NCBI RefSeq assembly: GCF_014323725.1
Contig: NZ_JABVED010000018.1
Coordinates: 1 to 64,000, forward strand
Direction of reading: 5' to 3'
From: Actinokineospora xionganensis
GTDB lineage: Bacteria; Actinomycetota; Actinomycetes; Mycobacteriales; Pseudonocardiaceae
Length of the DNA stretch: 64,000 bases
In this document: piece by piece, positions 1 through 8,196 of the stretch
How the letters are laid out: every line of letters begins with the position of its first letter
Position numbering within the stretch: the first letter of the stretch is position 1
The notes under the pieces: model-generated
What the model saw: only the letters and a program-made list of their open reading frames with translations
Told to the model about the DNA's origin: nothing
Databases searched by the model: none
Translations under genes and position numbers: made by a program

Positions 1-109
1 GCCGCGTCCCCAACCTCACGGGTCAGTACACCTAGACGTTGTATCCGGCCTGGACGTCGACGGCGATGTCCGGGTTCATGGACAACAGGTCGCCGGGTGC
101 GCGACGAAG

Positions 110-280
110 GTGAGCGTCGTGGTGGCCGCCGCCTGCGCGGCCGTCCTCGCTGCCGGAACTGTCAGCATGCCGATGGTCGACAGCGCGGCGGCCGCCAATC
201 CGAGATGGGTACGGGAAATTCGCGATTTCACCCTCGCCATCGAACCAGTCGGGCCGGGTCCGGCGGGGGCGTTCGGATAA
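110..280 (+). CDS. Possible small secreted peptide (56 aa)
   Basis: A GTG-started frame gives a hydrophobic, alanine- and valine-rich first 20 residues, then an Ala-rich stretch (DSAAAANP) that resembles a signal peptidase site, followed by about 25 residues ending in TAA. Third-position GC is high in the first half and lower in the second. The upstream sequence has only a weak purine run (GACGAAG) directly before GTG. I do not recognise a family. The frame stays open to the left edge of the window, so it might instead be the tail of a longer gene or a chance frame. Confidence 0.22.
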   Translation: MSVVVAAACAAVLAAGTVSMPMVDSAAAANPRWVREIRDFTLAIEPVGPGPAGAFG

Positions 281-308
281 CCGGGTGAAACCCGCTCGCG
301 CCATTGCC

Positions 309-314
309 TAGGCT
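309..314 (+). promoter_or_regulatory. -10 element of hrpA (TAGGCT)
   Basis: TAGGCT lies nine bases before the ATG of hrpA and no Shine-Dalgarno sequence intervenes. This spacing places the transcription start at or next to the start codon, so the mRNA is probably leaderless. No clear -35 hexamer is seen. Confidence 0.45.
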
Positions 315-323
315 TGTGTCTCG

Positions 324-3300
324 ATGACCACCGCCGTTTCTCTCTCCGACCTGCGTGAGCGCCTGCCCGAGCTGATGGTGCGCGACCAGCACCGACTGGG
401 GCGCAGGCTCGACGGGCTCCGCGGCATGCGCGACGAGAAGAAGCGCCAGGCGCTGTTGGCCAAGGTCGGCGCGGAGATCGAGACCGCCGCGCGGCGGGTG
501 GTGGCGCGGCGGGCTTCGGTGCCGAAGCTGAAATATCCCGAGGAACTGCCGATCAGCCGGCGGCGGGCCGACATCCTCGAAGCCATCCGGGACCACCAGG
601 TCGTGATCGTCGCCGGCGAGACCGGGTCCGGCAAGACGACGCAGCTGCCCAAGATCTGCCTCGAGCTAGGCCGCGGTATCACCGGCATGGTCGGTCACAC
701 CCAGCCCCGCAGGCTCGCCGCGCGCACCGTGGCCGAGCGGGTCGCCGAGGAGGTGGGGACGCCGCTGGGGGAGAGCATCGGCTGGAAGGTCCGGTTCACC
801 GACCAGGTCGGCGAGCGCACCCTGGTCAAGGTCATGACCGACGGCATCCTGCTGGCCGAGATCCAGAACGACCGGAACCTCAGCCAGTACGACACCCTGA
901 TCATCGACGAAGCGCACGAGCGCAGCCTCAACATCGACTTCCTGCTGGGCTATCTCTCCCGGCTGCTGCCCAAGCGCCCCGATCTCAAGGTGATCATCAC
1001 CTCGGCGACGATCGACCCGGAGCGGTTCTCCCGGCACTTCGGCGACGCCCCGATCATCGAGGTCTCCGGCCGCACCTTCCCGGTCGAGGTCCGCTACCGC
1101 CCGCTGGTCGACCCCGAGGACCCCGACGCCGACCCGGACCGCGACCAGACCCAGGGCATCCTCGACGCCGTCGACGAGCTGTGCGCGGAGGGCCCGGGCG
1201 ACATCCTGGTGTTCCTCTCCGGCGAGCGGGAGATCCGCGACACCGCCGACGCGCTGGCCGCCAGGAACCTGCGCGACACCGAGATCCTCCCGCTCTACGC
1301 CCGGCTGTCGAGCGCCGAGCAGCACCGGGTGTTCCAGCAGCACTCCAACCGCCGGGTGGTGCTCGCGACCAACGTCGCGGAGACCTCCCTGACCGTGCCG
1401 GGCATCAAGTACGTCGTCGACCCGGGCACCGCCCGCATCTCCCGCTACAGCAACCGGCTCAAGGTGCAGCGGCTGCCGATCGAGCCGGTGTCGCAGGCCT
1501 CGGCGAACCAGCGCAAGGGCCGCTGCGGCCGCACCAGCGACGGCATCTGCGTCCGCCTGTTCAGCGAGGACGACTTTCTCGCCCGCCCGGAGTTCACCGA
1601 TCCGGAGATCCTGCGCACCAACCTGGCCTCGGTCATCCTGCAGATGAGCGCGGCCGACCTTGGCGAGATGGCGGACTTCCCGTTCATCGAGCCGCCGGAC
1701 AAGCGCCACATCGCCGACGGTGTCAACCTGCTGCACGAACTCGGCGCGATCAACCCGACCGAGACCGACACCCGCAAGAAGCTGACCCCGCTGGGCCGCA
1801 AGCTCGCCCAGCTCCCGGTCGATCCGCGGCTGGCCCGCATGGTGATCGAGGCGGACAAGGCGGGCTGTGTCAGCGAGGTCATGGTCATCGCCGCCGCGCT
1901 GTCCATTCAGGACCCGCGCGAGCGTCCACAGGAGAAGCAGCAGGCCGCGCAGCAGATGCATGCCCGTTTCGCCGACCCGGACTCCGACTTCATGACTTAC
2001 CTCGCGCTGTGGGACTACCTGCGCGAGCAGCAGAAGGACATGTCGGGCAACCGGTTCCGCAGGCTGTGCAAGGCGGAGTTCCTGAACTACCTGCGGGTGC
2101 GCGAGTGGCAGGACATCCACAGCCAGCTGCGCCAGGTCGTGCGCCAGCTTGGCATCACGCCGAACGACACCAGGGCCGAGCCGCGCAACGTCCACATGGC
2201 ACTGTTGTCAGGTCTGTTGTCCCACATCGGTTTCCGCGACCCGGCGGCGAAGGACGGCAAGGACTACGTCGGCGCGCGCAACGCCCGCTTCGCGATCTTC
2301 CCCGGTTCGACGCTGGCGAAGAAGCCGCCGCGCTGGGTGATGGCCGCCGAGCTGGTGGAGACCTCCCGGCTGTGGGGCCGTATCGCGGCGCGCATCGAGC
2401 CGGAGTGGGTCGAGCCGATGGCCGAGCACCTCGTGAAGCGCACCTACAGCGAGCCGCACTGGGAAGCCAAGCAGGGCTCGGTCGTGGCGATGGAGAAGGT
2501 CACTCTGTTCGGGCTGCCGATCGTGGTGTCCCGCAAGGTCCAGTACGGCCGGATCGACCCGGAGATGTCGCGGGACCTGTTCATCCGCAACGCCCTGGTC
2601 GAGGGCGACTGGCAGACCCGGCACCACTTCTTCCACGACAACCGCAAGCTGCTCGCCGAGGTGGAGGAGCTCGAACACCGGGCCCGCCGCCGCGACATCA
2701 TGGTGGACGAGGAGACGCTGTTCGCCTTCTACGACCAGCGAATCCCCGCCGAGGTCGTCTCCGGACGGCACTTCGACACCTGGTGGAAGAAGACCCGGCA
2801 CGAGCAGCCGGACCTGCTGAACTACTCGAAGTCCATGCTGGTCAACGATTCGGCCAAGGACATCAACGAGCAGGACTTCCCGGACACGCTGCGGCAGCAC
2901 GGCCTCGCGCTCCCACTGACCTACCGCTTCGAGCCGGGCCGCAACGACGACGGTGTCACCGCGAAGGTTCCGATCGCGGTCCTCAACCAGCTCCATGGCG
3001 ACGGCTTCTCCTTGCAGGTCCCGGGTCTGCGCGAGGAGATCGTGACCGCGCTGATCCGGTCGCTGCCCAAGCCGCTGCGCCGCAACTTCGTCCCCGTCCC
3101 GGACTTCGCCAAGGCCGTCGTCGCCCGCCTCGGCGCCGAGGAGGAGTCGCTGCCCGAGGCGGTGGGCCGCGAGCTGCGCAAGCTGACCGGGGTGGTCATT
3201 CCCCGTGACGCCTGGCAGATCGACGCCGTCCCCGCGCACCTGCGGACCACGTTCCAGGTCGTCGACGGCGAGAAGACTCTCGCCACGGGCAAAGACCTCA

Positions 3301-4232
3301 TCGCCTTGAAGGACCAGCTCAAGTCCAAGCTTCGCCAGTCCCTCGCGGCCGCGTCGGTCGACCTGGAGCGGCGCGGGCTGACCGCCTGGACGATCGGCAC
3401 CCTGCCCAAGGTCCAGCGCACCGAGCAGAACGGCCTGGTCGTCACCGCCTACCCGGCGCTGGTCGACGAGGGCGACACCGTCGCGGTGCGGATGCTCGAC
3501 ACCGAGACCGACCAGCGGCACGCGATGTGGCTGGGCACCCGGCGGCTGGTGCTGCTGGGCGTGCCCTCGCCGGTCAAGCAGGTCGTGCGCACCCTGTCCA
3601 ACCAGGCGAAACTCGCCCTGTCGCACAACCCGCACGGCGGCGTCCCTGCCCTGCTCGCCGACTGCGTCGACTGCGCCGCCGACCACCTGATCGCCTCCGG
3701 CGGCGGCCCGGCCTGGGACGTGGCGGGCTTCGAGAAGCTGCGCGAGCACGTCCGCGTCGGCCTGATCGGCGCCACCCTCGACGTGCTCGACGCGGCCCGC
3801 AAGGTCGTCATGGCCTGGACCGACGTGCGGGCCCGGCTGGACCGCACGTCCGGCCCGATCTTCGTCGAGGCCCTGGCCGACATCCGCGAGCAGCTCAACG
3901 GGCTGATCTACCCCGGCTTCATCACCGCCACCGGACTGTCCCGGTTGTCCGATGTGGAGCGCTACCTGCGGGGGATCGAACGCAGGCTGGACAAGCTTCC
4001 CGAGCGCCCGGACCGCGATACCTCCTGGATGCATCAGGTTCAGGACCTCGAAGACGCCTACCACGAGGCGCTCAACCAGCTCCGCCCCGCGGCCCGCGAC
4101 TCCGCTAAGGCGCGCGAGGTGCAGTGGATGATCGAGGAACTGCGGGTCAGCTACTTCGCGCAGATGCTCGGCACCGCGGGCCCCATTTCCGACAAACGCG
4201 TTCTCAAGGCCGTCCAGCAGCTCATCCCATAG
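324..4232 (+). CDS. hrpA: ATP-dependent RNA helicase HrpA
   Basis: This is a DEAH-box RNA helicase of 1302 residues, the usual length for long HrpA proteins. Walker A GETGSGKTT is at about 98-106, the DEAH box at 195-198, SAT at 227-229, and motif VI QRKGRCGR at 396-403. The helicase core is followed by the helicase-associated and OB-fold regions and then the long C-terminal DUF3418 region typical of bacterial HrpA. The family unwinds RNA with NTP hydrolysis and in E. coli acts on mRNA and stalled ribosomes; that role here is inferred from the family. The gene stands alone: the next gene starts 124 bases downstream with its own ribosome-binding site. Confidence 0.97.
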   Translation: MTTAVSLSDLRERLPELMVRDQHRLGRRLDGLRGMRDEKKRQALLAKVGAEIETAARRVVARRASVPKLKYPEELPISRRRADILEAIRDHQVVIVAGETGSGKTTQLPKICLELGRGITGMVGHTQPRRLAARTVAERVAEEVGTPLGESIGWKVRFTDQVGERTLVKVMTDGILLAEIQNDRNLSQYDTLIIDEAHERSLNIDFLLGYLSRLLPKRPDLKVIITSATIDPERFSRHFGDAPIIEVSGRTFPVEVRYRPLVDPEDPDADPDRDQTQGILDAVDELCAEGPGDILVFLSGEREIRDTADALAARNLRDTEILPLYARLSSAEQHRVFQQHSNRRVVLATNVAETSLTVPGIKYVVDPGTARISRYSNRLKVQRLPIEPVSQASANQRKGRCGRTSDGICVRLFSEDDFLARPEFTDPEILRTNLASVILQMSAADLGEMADFPFIEPPDKRHIADGVNLLHELGAINPTETDTRKKLTPLGRKLAQLPVDPRLARMVIEADKAGCVSEVMVIAAALSIQDPRERPQEKQQAAQQMHARFADPDSDFMTYLALWDYLREQQKDMSGNRFRRLCKAEFLNYLRVREWQDIHSQLRQVVRQLGITPNDTRAEPRNVHMALLSGLLSHIGFRDPAAKDGKDYVGARNARFAIFPGSTLAKKPPRWVMAAELVETSRLWGRIAARIEPEWVEPMAEHLVKRTYSEPHWEAKQGSVVAMEKVTLFGLPIVVSRKVQYGRIDPEMSRDLFIRNALVEGDWQTRHHFFHDNRKLLAEVEELEHRARRRDIMVDEETLFAFYDQRIPAEVVSGRHFDTWWKKTRHEQPDLLNYSKSMLVNDSAKDINEQDFPDTLRQHGLALPLTYRFEPGRNDDGVTAKVPIAVLNQLHGDGFSLQVPGLREEIVTALIRSLPKPLRRNFVPVPDFAKAVVARLGAEEESLPEAVGRELRKLTGVVIPRDAWQIDAVPAHLRTTFQVVDGEKTLATGKDLIALKDQLKSKLRQSLAAASVDLERRGLTAWTIGTLPKVQRTEQNGLVVTAYPALVDEGDTVAVRMLDTETDQRHAMWLGTRRLVLLGVPSPVKQVVRTLSNQAKLALSHNPHGGVPALLADCVDCAADHLIASGGGPAWDVAGFEKLREHVRVGLIGATLDVLDAARKVVMAWTDVRARLDRTSGPIFVEALADIREQLNGLIYPGFITATGLSRLSDVERYLRGIERRLDKLPERPDRDTSWMHQVQDLEDAYHEALNQLRPAARDSAKAREVQWMIEELRVSYFAQMLGTAGPISDKRVLKAVQQLIP

Positions 4233-4356
4233 CGGCTGACCGGCCAAAACACACTCCGTCGGCCTCTTGTGCATTCACCACAAGAGGGTGAATCTGAAGA
4301 ACGCGTATCTGGAGCCTTGGTCCGCGCCTCTGCCATGTAGGACGGAGGTGACCGGC

Positions 4357-6429
4357 GTGGCGGGCGAATATGCCGACCTCGAATTCGGCCTGGTGTACGA
4401 CACGGAGCAGGACGCGTTCGACGTGAGCCTGCGGTACACCGGCGTGGACACAGTGGACTGGCCGGAGCACCCGGCCGATCTGCTGCGGATCGACCTGCCC
4501 GGGCTCGCCGACCTGATCGACGACGACGACGCCTACGCCGAGGCGCTGACCCGGATGGTCTTCGGGAACACCGAGATCGCCCGCTTCTACGAGAAGGCGA
4601 TGGCCGCCGCGCACACCGCGGCGGTGCACGTCCGGTTGCACGTGGACGGTCCGTCGAGATTCCACTCGGTCCGGTGGGAGCTGCTGCGGGACCCGATGTC
4701 GAACCACCCGATCGCCACCGACTCGACCGTGCTGTTCTCCCGGTACCTGTCCAGCGCCGACTGGCGCCCGATCCCGGTGCGCAAGGCGAGCGAGCAGGTC
4801 GCGCTCGTCGTGGTGGCCGCGCCGGACGACGTGGGGGAGTACGCCCCGGGCGGGCGCGAACTCGCGCCGGTCGACCTGATCGGCGAACGCGACCGGGCCC
4901 GCGACGCGCTCAAGGGGTACCGCACCGAGGTCATCGGCGGGGGCGGCACCGCGACCCTGGCCGCGATCACCGCCCGCCTGCAGGACCGAGACGACCCGAT
5001 CGACGTGCTCTACCTGGTCGCCCACGGCGCCCTCACCGAGGACGTGCCGCTGCTGTTCCTCGAGGCCGCCGACGGCAGGGCCGACCCGGTCGACGCGCGC
5101 AGGCTCGTCGAGGCGTTCCAGCACCTGGAGACCAAGCCGATGCTGGCGGTCCTCATGTCGTGCCGCTCGGCGGGCGCCGGGACCGCGTCCGACGACGGTG
5201 GCGCCCTCGCGGGGCTCGGGCCACGCCTGGCGGGCGCCGGGATCGCCGCGGTCATCGCGATGCAGGGCGATGTCACCATCACCACCGCGCAGACCTTCGC
5301 GCAGAAGTTCTTCGCCGAGTTCGCCGACGACGGCGTGGTCGACCGGGCCGTCGCCATCGCCCGGGCCGCGGTCCGGGACCGGCCCGACTGGTGGGTGCCG
5401 GTGCTGTTCTCCCGGCTGCGATCCGGGCGCACCTACTACCGCACCGAGGTCGGCGGCGAGACGTGGAGTTCGCTGGCGCTGATGATGCGCACCGGCCGGT
5501 TCACCCCGGTCCTGGGTCCGGGGTTCGCCGACGGCATCGTCGGGTCGCGGGTGGAGATCGCCCGCCGCTGGGCGCGCCGCTGGCAGATGCCGATCGCGCC
5601 GTCCGGGAAGGGCAACTTCGCCCAGGTCGCCCAGTACCTGCGGGTCGGCCGCTCACCCGGCGAGGTCCGCGCCTTCCTCATGGACTACCTGATGAGCGAC
5701 CTGCGCGAGAAGCGCCGCCGGGCGGGCAAGCACGACCTGATCGCCGAGGTCCCGCAGCACCTCCTCGAAGGCAACGACCCCGAGCCGGTGATCCTGGAAC
5801 TCGGCAGGCTGCTGCGCGAGCGCGACCCGGACGAGCCCTACCGGGCGGCCGCGGCGCTGCCCGTGAAGGTCTACGTCACCACCGGGTGGACCGACCTGCT
5901 GCAGCAGGCGCTGCGGGCGAACGAGCAGCCCAAGGACCCGGTCACGCTGTGCTTCCCGTGGAACGACACGGTCGAGCAGGTCGACCCGCACACGCTGGAA
6001 CCGCCGACCGTCGCGAAGCCGTGGGTCTACCACCTGTTCGGCAGGCTCGACAATCCCGACTCCGTCGTGCTGACCGAGGACGACCACTTCGAGTGGCTCA
6101 CCGCGTGGATCGAGCAGCGGCCGTCGATCCCACCCGCGGTGTCGGCGTCGCTGATGAAGAACTCCCTGATGTTCCTGGGATACCGGCTCGACGACTGGGA
6201 CTTCCGGGTGGTGTTCCAGGGGATCAAGAGCTTCGGCGGCAGCTCCCGGCTGCGCGCCAACACCCACGTCGGAGTCCAGGTGCGCCCGGAGAGCCAGACC
6301 ATCGAACCCGAGGCCGCGCAGCGGTACCTGGAGTCGTACTTCGGAGAGGACCGGGTCAGCCTGTTCTGGTCGGCCACCAAGGACTTCCTCCGCGAGCTGC
6401 GCGCCAACGCCGGGGACGGCGGGCCATGA
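4357..6429 (+). CDS. CHAT-SIR2 domain fusion protein
   Basis: About 690 residues from GTG 4357, chosen because GGAGG sits eight bases upstream; the frame opens at 4267 without a good ribosome site. Residues about 150-360 are a CHAT (caspase-like) protease domain with the dyad visible as VAHG (His about 223) and MSCRSAG (Cys about 269). Residues about 375-660 are a SIR2-like Rossmann domain: VLGPGFADG at the nucleotide-binding loop and LDNPDSVVLTEDDHF, a signature of SIR2-type NADase effectors. The usual HG catalytic histidine reads FG (VYHLFGR). The stop overlaps the ATG of the STAND NTPase gene (ATGA), so the two are translationally coupled. CHAT and SIR2 domains recur in bacterial conflict and programmed-death systems; a protease-NADase effector role is my inference. 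Confidence 0.85.
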   Translation: MAGEYADLEFGLVYDTEQDAFDVSLRYTGVDTVDWPEHPADLLRIDLPGLADLIDDDDAYAEALTRMVFGNTEIARFYEKAMAAAHTAAVHVRLHVDGPSRFHSVRWELLRDPMSNHPIATDSTVLFSRYLSSADWRPIPVRKASEQVALVVVAAPDDVGEYAPGGRELAPVDLIGERDRARDALKGYRTEVIGGGGTATLAAITARLQDRDDPIDVLYLVAHGALTEDVPLLFLEAADGRADPVDARRLVEAFQHLETKPMLAVLMSCRSAGAGTASDDGGALAGLGPRLAGAGIAAVIAMQGDVTITTAQTFAQKFFAEFADDGVVDRAVAIARAAVRDRPDWWVPVLFSRLRSGRTYYRTEVGGETWSSLALMMRTGRFTPVLGPGFADGIVGSRVEIARRWARRWQMPIAPSGKGNFAQVAQYLRVGRSPGEVRAFLMDYLMSDLREKRRRAGKHDLIAEVPQHLLEGNDPEPVILELGRLLRERDPDEPYRAAAALPVKVYVTTGWTDLLQQALRANEQPKDPVTLCFPWNDTVEQVDPHTLEPPTVAKPWVYHLFGRLDNPDSVVLTEDDHFEWLTAWIEQRPSIPPAVSASLMKNSLMFLGYRLDDWDFRVVFQGIKSFGGSSRLRANTHVGVQVRPESQTIEPEAAQRYLESYFGEDRVSLFWSATKDFLRELRANAGDGGP

Positions 6430-7862
6430 GCGCCGACACCGCGCCGATCGTGCTGCCCGCCGAGAACCCGTACGTCGGGCCGCGCGCGTTCCGCCGCGAC
6501 GAGCACCTGCCCAACCGTCAGCACGTGGCCCGCGAACTCGCCGACCTGGTCATCGCCGAGCGGATCGTGCTGCTGCACGCGCCGTCCGGCGCGGGCAAGA
6601 CGTCGCTGATCCAGGCCGCCGTCGCGCGGATGCTGCGCTCCGACGGCTTCCTGCCGACCACGCCCGCGCGGGTCGACAAACCGGCTCCCGCGCGCGGCAA
6701 TCGGTATGTGCACAGCATCGGCGTGGACCTGCTCGGCGCGGAGACACCAGGGCTTGACGACCTCACCGTCGGGGAGATCGTCGAGCGCCTGGAGCCGCCG
6801 CTGCTCGAGGGCACCGCCCGCGTGCTGGTGATCGACCAGCTCGAGGAGATCCTCACCCTGGACCCGACCGACCGCGACGCCACGGAGGAGTTCTTCCGCC
6901 AGCTCGGCGCGGCGCTATCGGACGGCACGCTGTTCGCGCTGTTGGCGGTGCGCGAGGACTACATGGGCGGACTGGACCGGTATCTGCGGTTCCTGCCCGG
7001 CAGGCTGCGGGCCCGGTTCCGGCTCGACTTCCTCGACCACGACGAAGCGCTCGCAGCCGTGCGCAGGCCCGCCGCCGAGCAACGGGTGTCCTTTGTGGAT
7101 GGCGCGGCGGAGAAGCTGGTCGACCGGCTCGCCCGGGCCAGGGTCGACCGCCCGGACGGGTCCGACCACTGGCTGCGATCCCCTTATGTGGAGCCGTTTC
7201 AGCTGCAGGTCGTGTGCCGCACGCTGTGGCGGATCACCGCCGCGCAGTGCGAGAACTTCGACGAGATCGGCATGGGTGACGTCGAGCGCGTCGACATCGA
7301 CCGGGCGCTGAGCCGCTACTACGGCAACGCCTTGGCGGAGCTGGAACGCGAACTGGGGGTCGACCAGCGGGCGGTGCGTGAGTGGTTCGAGGACGAGCTG
7401 ATCACCGCCCGCAGGTTCCGGGCGCAGACGACCGACCCGCCGGTGCCGGGTGAGCTCGGGGTGCGGGTACTCGACGCCTTGGAGGACGCGTACCTGATCC
7501 GCGCGGACACCCGTGCGGGCACGACGTGGTACGAACTGGCGCACGACCGGCTGATCACCGCGGTCATCGACGCGAACCAGGCGTGGCGGCACGCCACCCT
7601 CGAGCCCTGGCAGGTGGCGGCTTACGACTGGCACCGCAACCACCGGCAGAGCGCGTTCCTGCTCACCGGCGACGCCCTGAGGCTGGCCCCGCGGCCCGCG
7701 GCGACCGGGTTGGCCGACGTGGAACGTGAGTTCCTGCTCCGCTCGTTCGACGAGGCCGGGCTGGCGAGCGCGCGTGGCGCCACCAGCCGACTCGCGCTGC
7801 TGGCCGCGGCCGAGGCGGTGGTGATCGTGGTGCTCACGGTGCTGCTGGTGGTGCTGACTTGA
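6426..7862 (+). CDS. STAND-type NTPase with C-terminal membrane anchor
   Basis: A 478-residue protein starting at the ATG that overlaps the CHAT-SIR2 stop codon. The N-terminus PYVGPRAFRRDE is characteristic of the nSTAND1 family. Walker A APSGAGKTS is at 52-60 and Walker B VLVIDQLEEIL at about 133-143. A winged-helix-like region with the motif WYELAHDRL follows, and the last 27 residues form a hydrophobic helix predicted to span the membrane. There are no WD40, TPR or other repeats, which STAND proteins usually carry as sensors. STAND NTPases act as ATP-driven switches that oligomerise on ligand binding. Here it probably controls the coupled CHAT-SIR2 protein at the membrane, which is inference from gene order. 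Confidence 0.85.
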   Translation: MSADTAPIVLPAENPYVGPRAFRRDEHLPNRQHVARELADLVIAERIVLLHAPSGAGKTSLIQAAVARMLRSDGFLPTTPARVDKPAPARGNRYVHSIGVDLLGAETPGLDDLTVGEIVERLEPPLLEGTARVLVIDQLEEILTLDPTDRDATEEFFRQLGAALSDGTLFALLAVREDYMGGLDRYLRFLPGRLRARFRLDFLDHDEALAAVRRPAAEQRVSFVDGAAEKLVDRLARARVDRPDGSDHWLRSPYVEPFQLQVVCRTLWRITAAQCENFDEIGMGDVERVDIDRALSRYYGNALAELERELGVDQRAVREWFEDELITARRFRAQTTDPPVPGELGVRVLDALEDAYLIRADTRAGTTWYELAHDRLITAVIDANQAWRHATLEPWQVAAYDWHRNHRQSAFLLTGDALRLAPRPAATGLADVEREFLLRSFDEAGLASARGATSRLALLAAAEAVVIVVLTVLLVVLT

Positions 7863-8196
7863 CACCCTCCCCCCAGCCCGAGCGGGGGATTCCGACAGCG
7901 ACTACCGCAGGAGGGGGAGGTCACGTTGAGGTTCACGGTTCTCGGGCCCACCCGACGGTGGGCCTCCCCGTGCGGTCACAGCATGCGTGGTCCCGCGGCG
8001 CCTGCTGCCGCACGATCGCCGAACCGGAGGCCAACCACGGGCTCGCCCCACGCGCCTCGGTCGACTGCCGAGCCTGCTCGACCAACCTGGGCGCTCCGAC
8101 TGAGTCCGACATGTCAGCGCATATCCCGGCCGTGCCGGCGCACCGGTTCCCAATTCCGCCTCGGCATGAACGCCTGCAAATCGACGGGAGATCCAG
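7863..8196. other. 334-base spacer inside the CHAT/STAND/peptidase block
   Basis: No complete gene is seen. At 7926 a TTG codon preceded by a strong ribosome site (AGGAGGGGGAG) opens a frame whose first eight residues, LRFTVLGP, match the start of SARP/BTAD regulators, but the following sequence in all three frames shows no winged-helix or BTAD similarity. It may be the decayed 5' end of a SARP regulator. Purine-rich and pyrimidine-rich runs flanking 7865-7921 could form an imperfect stem. The peptidase gene has its own GGGAG ribosome site. Confidence 0.4.

Larger units (their letters stand above)
1..323. other. Leader region before hrpA
   Basis: No convincing full gene lies here. Bases 3-35 in frame 3 read as eleven codons with high third-position GC ending in TAG, and could be the last codons of a gene that begins before the window. 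A possible small secreted peptide is listed separately at 110-280. The hrpA promoter occupies the right end. The reverse-strand reading frame across this stretch has no recognisable domain and is not called. Confidence 0.4.

Noticed and set aside
32-304. 90-residue reverse-strand frame
   Set aside because: No recognisable domain, no ribosome site, and composition typical of a chance frame in high-GC DNA.
4674-6425. Open frame joined in front of the STAND NTPase
   Set aside because: The upstream part is an out-of-frame reading of the CHAT-SIR2 gene, rich in Arg and Gly; the true protein starts at ATG 6426.
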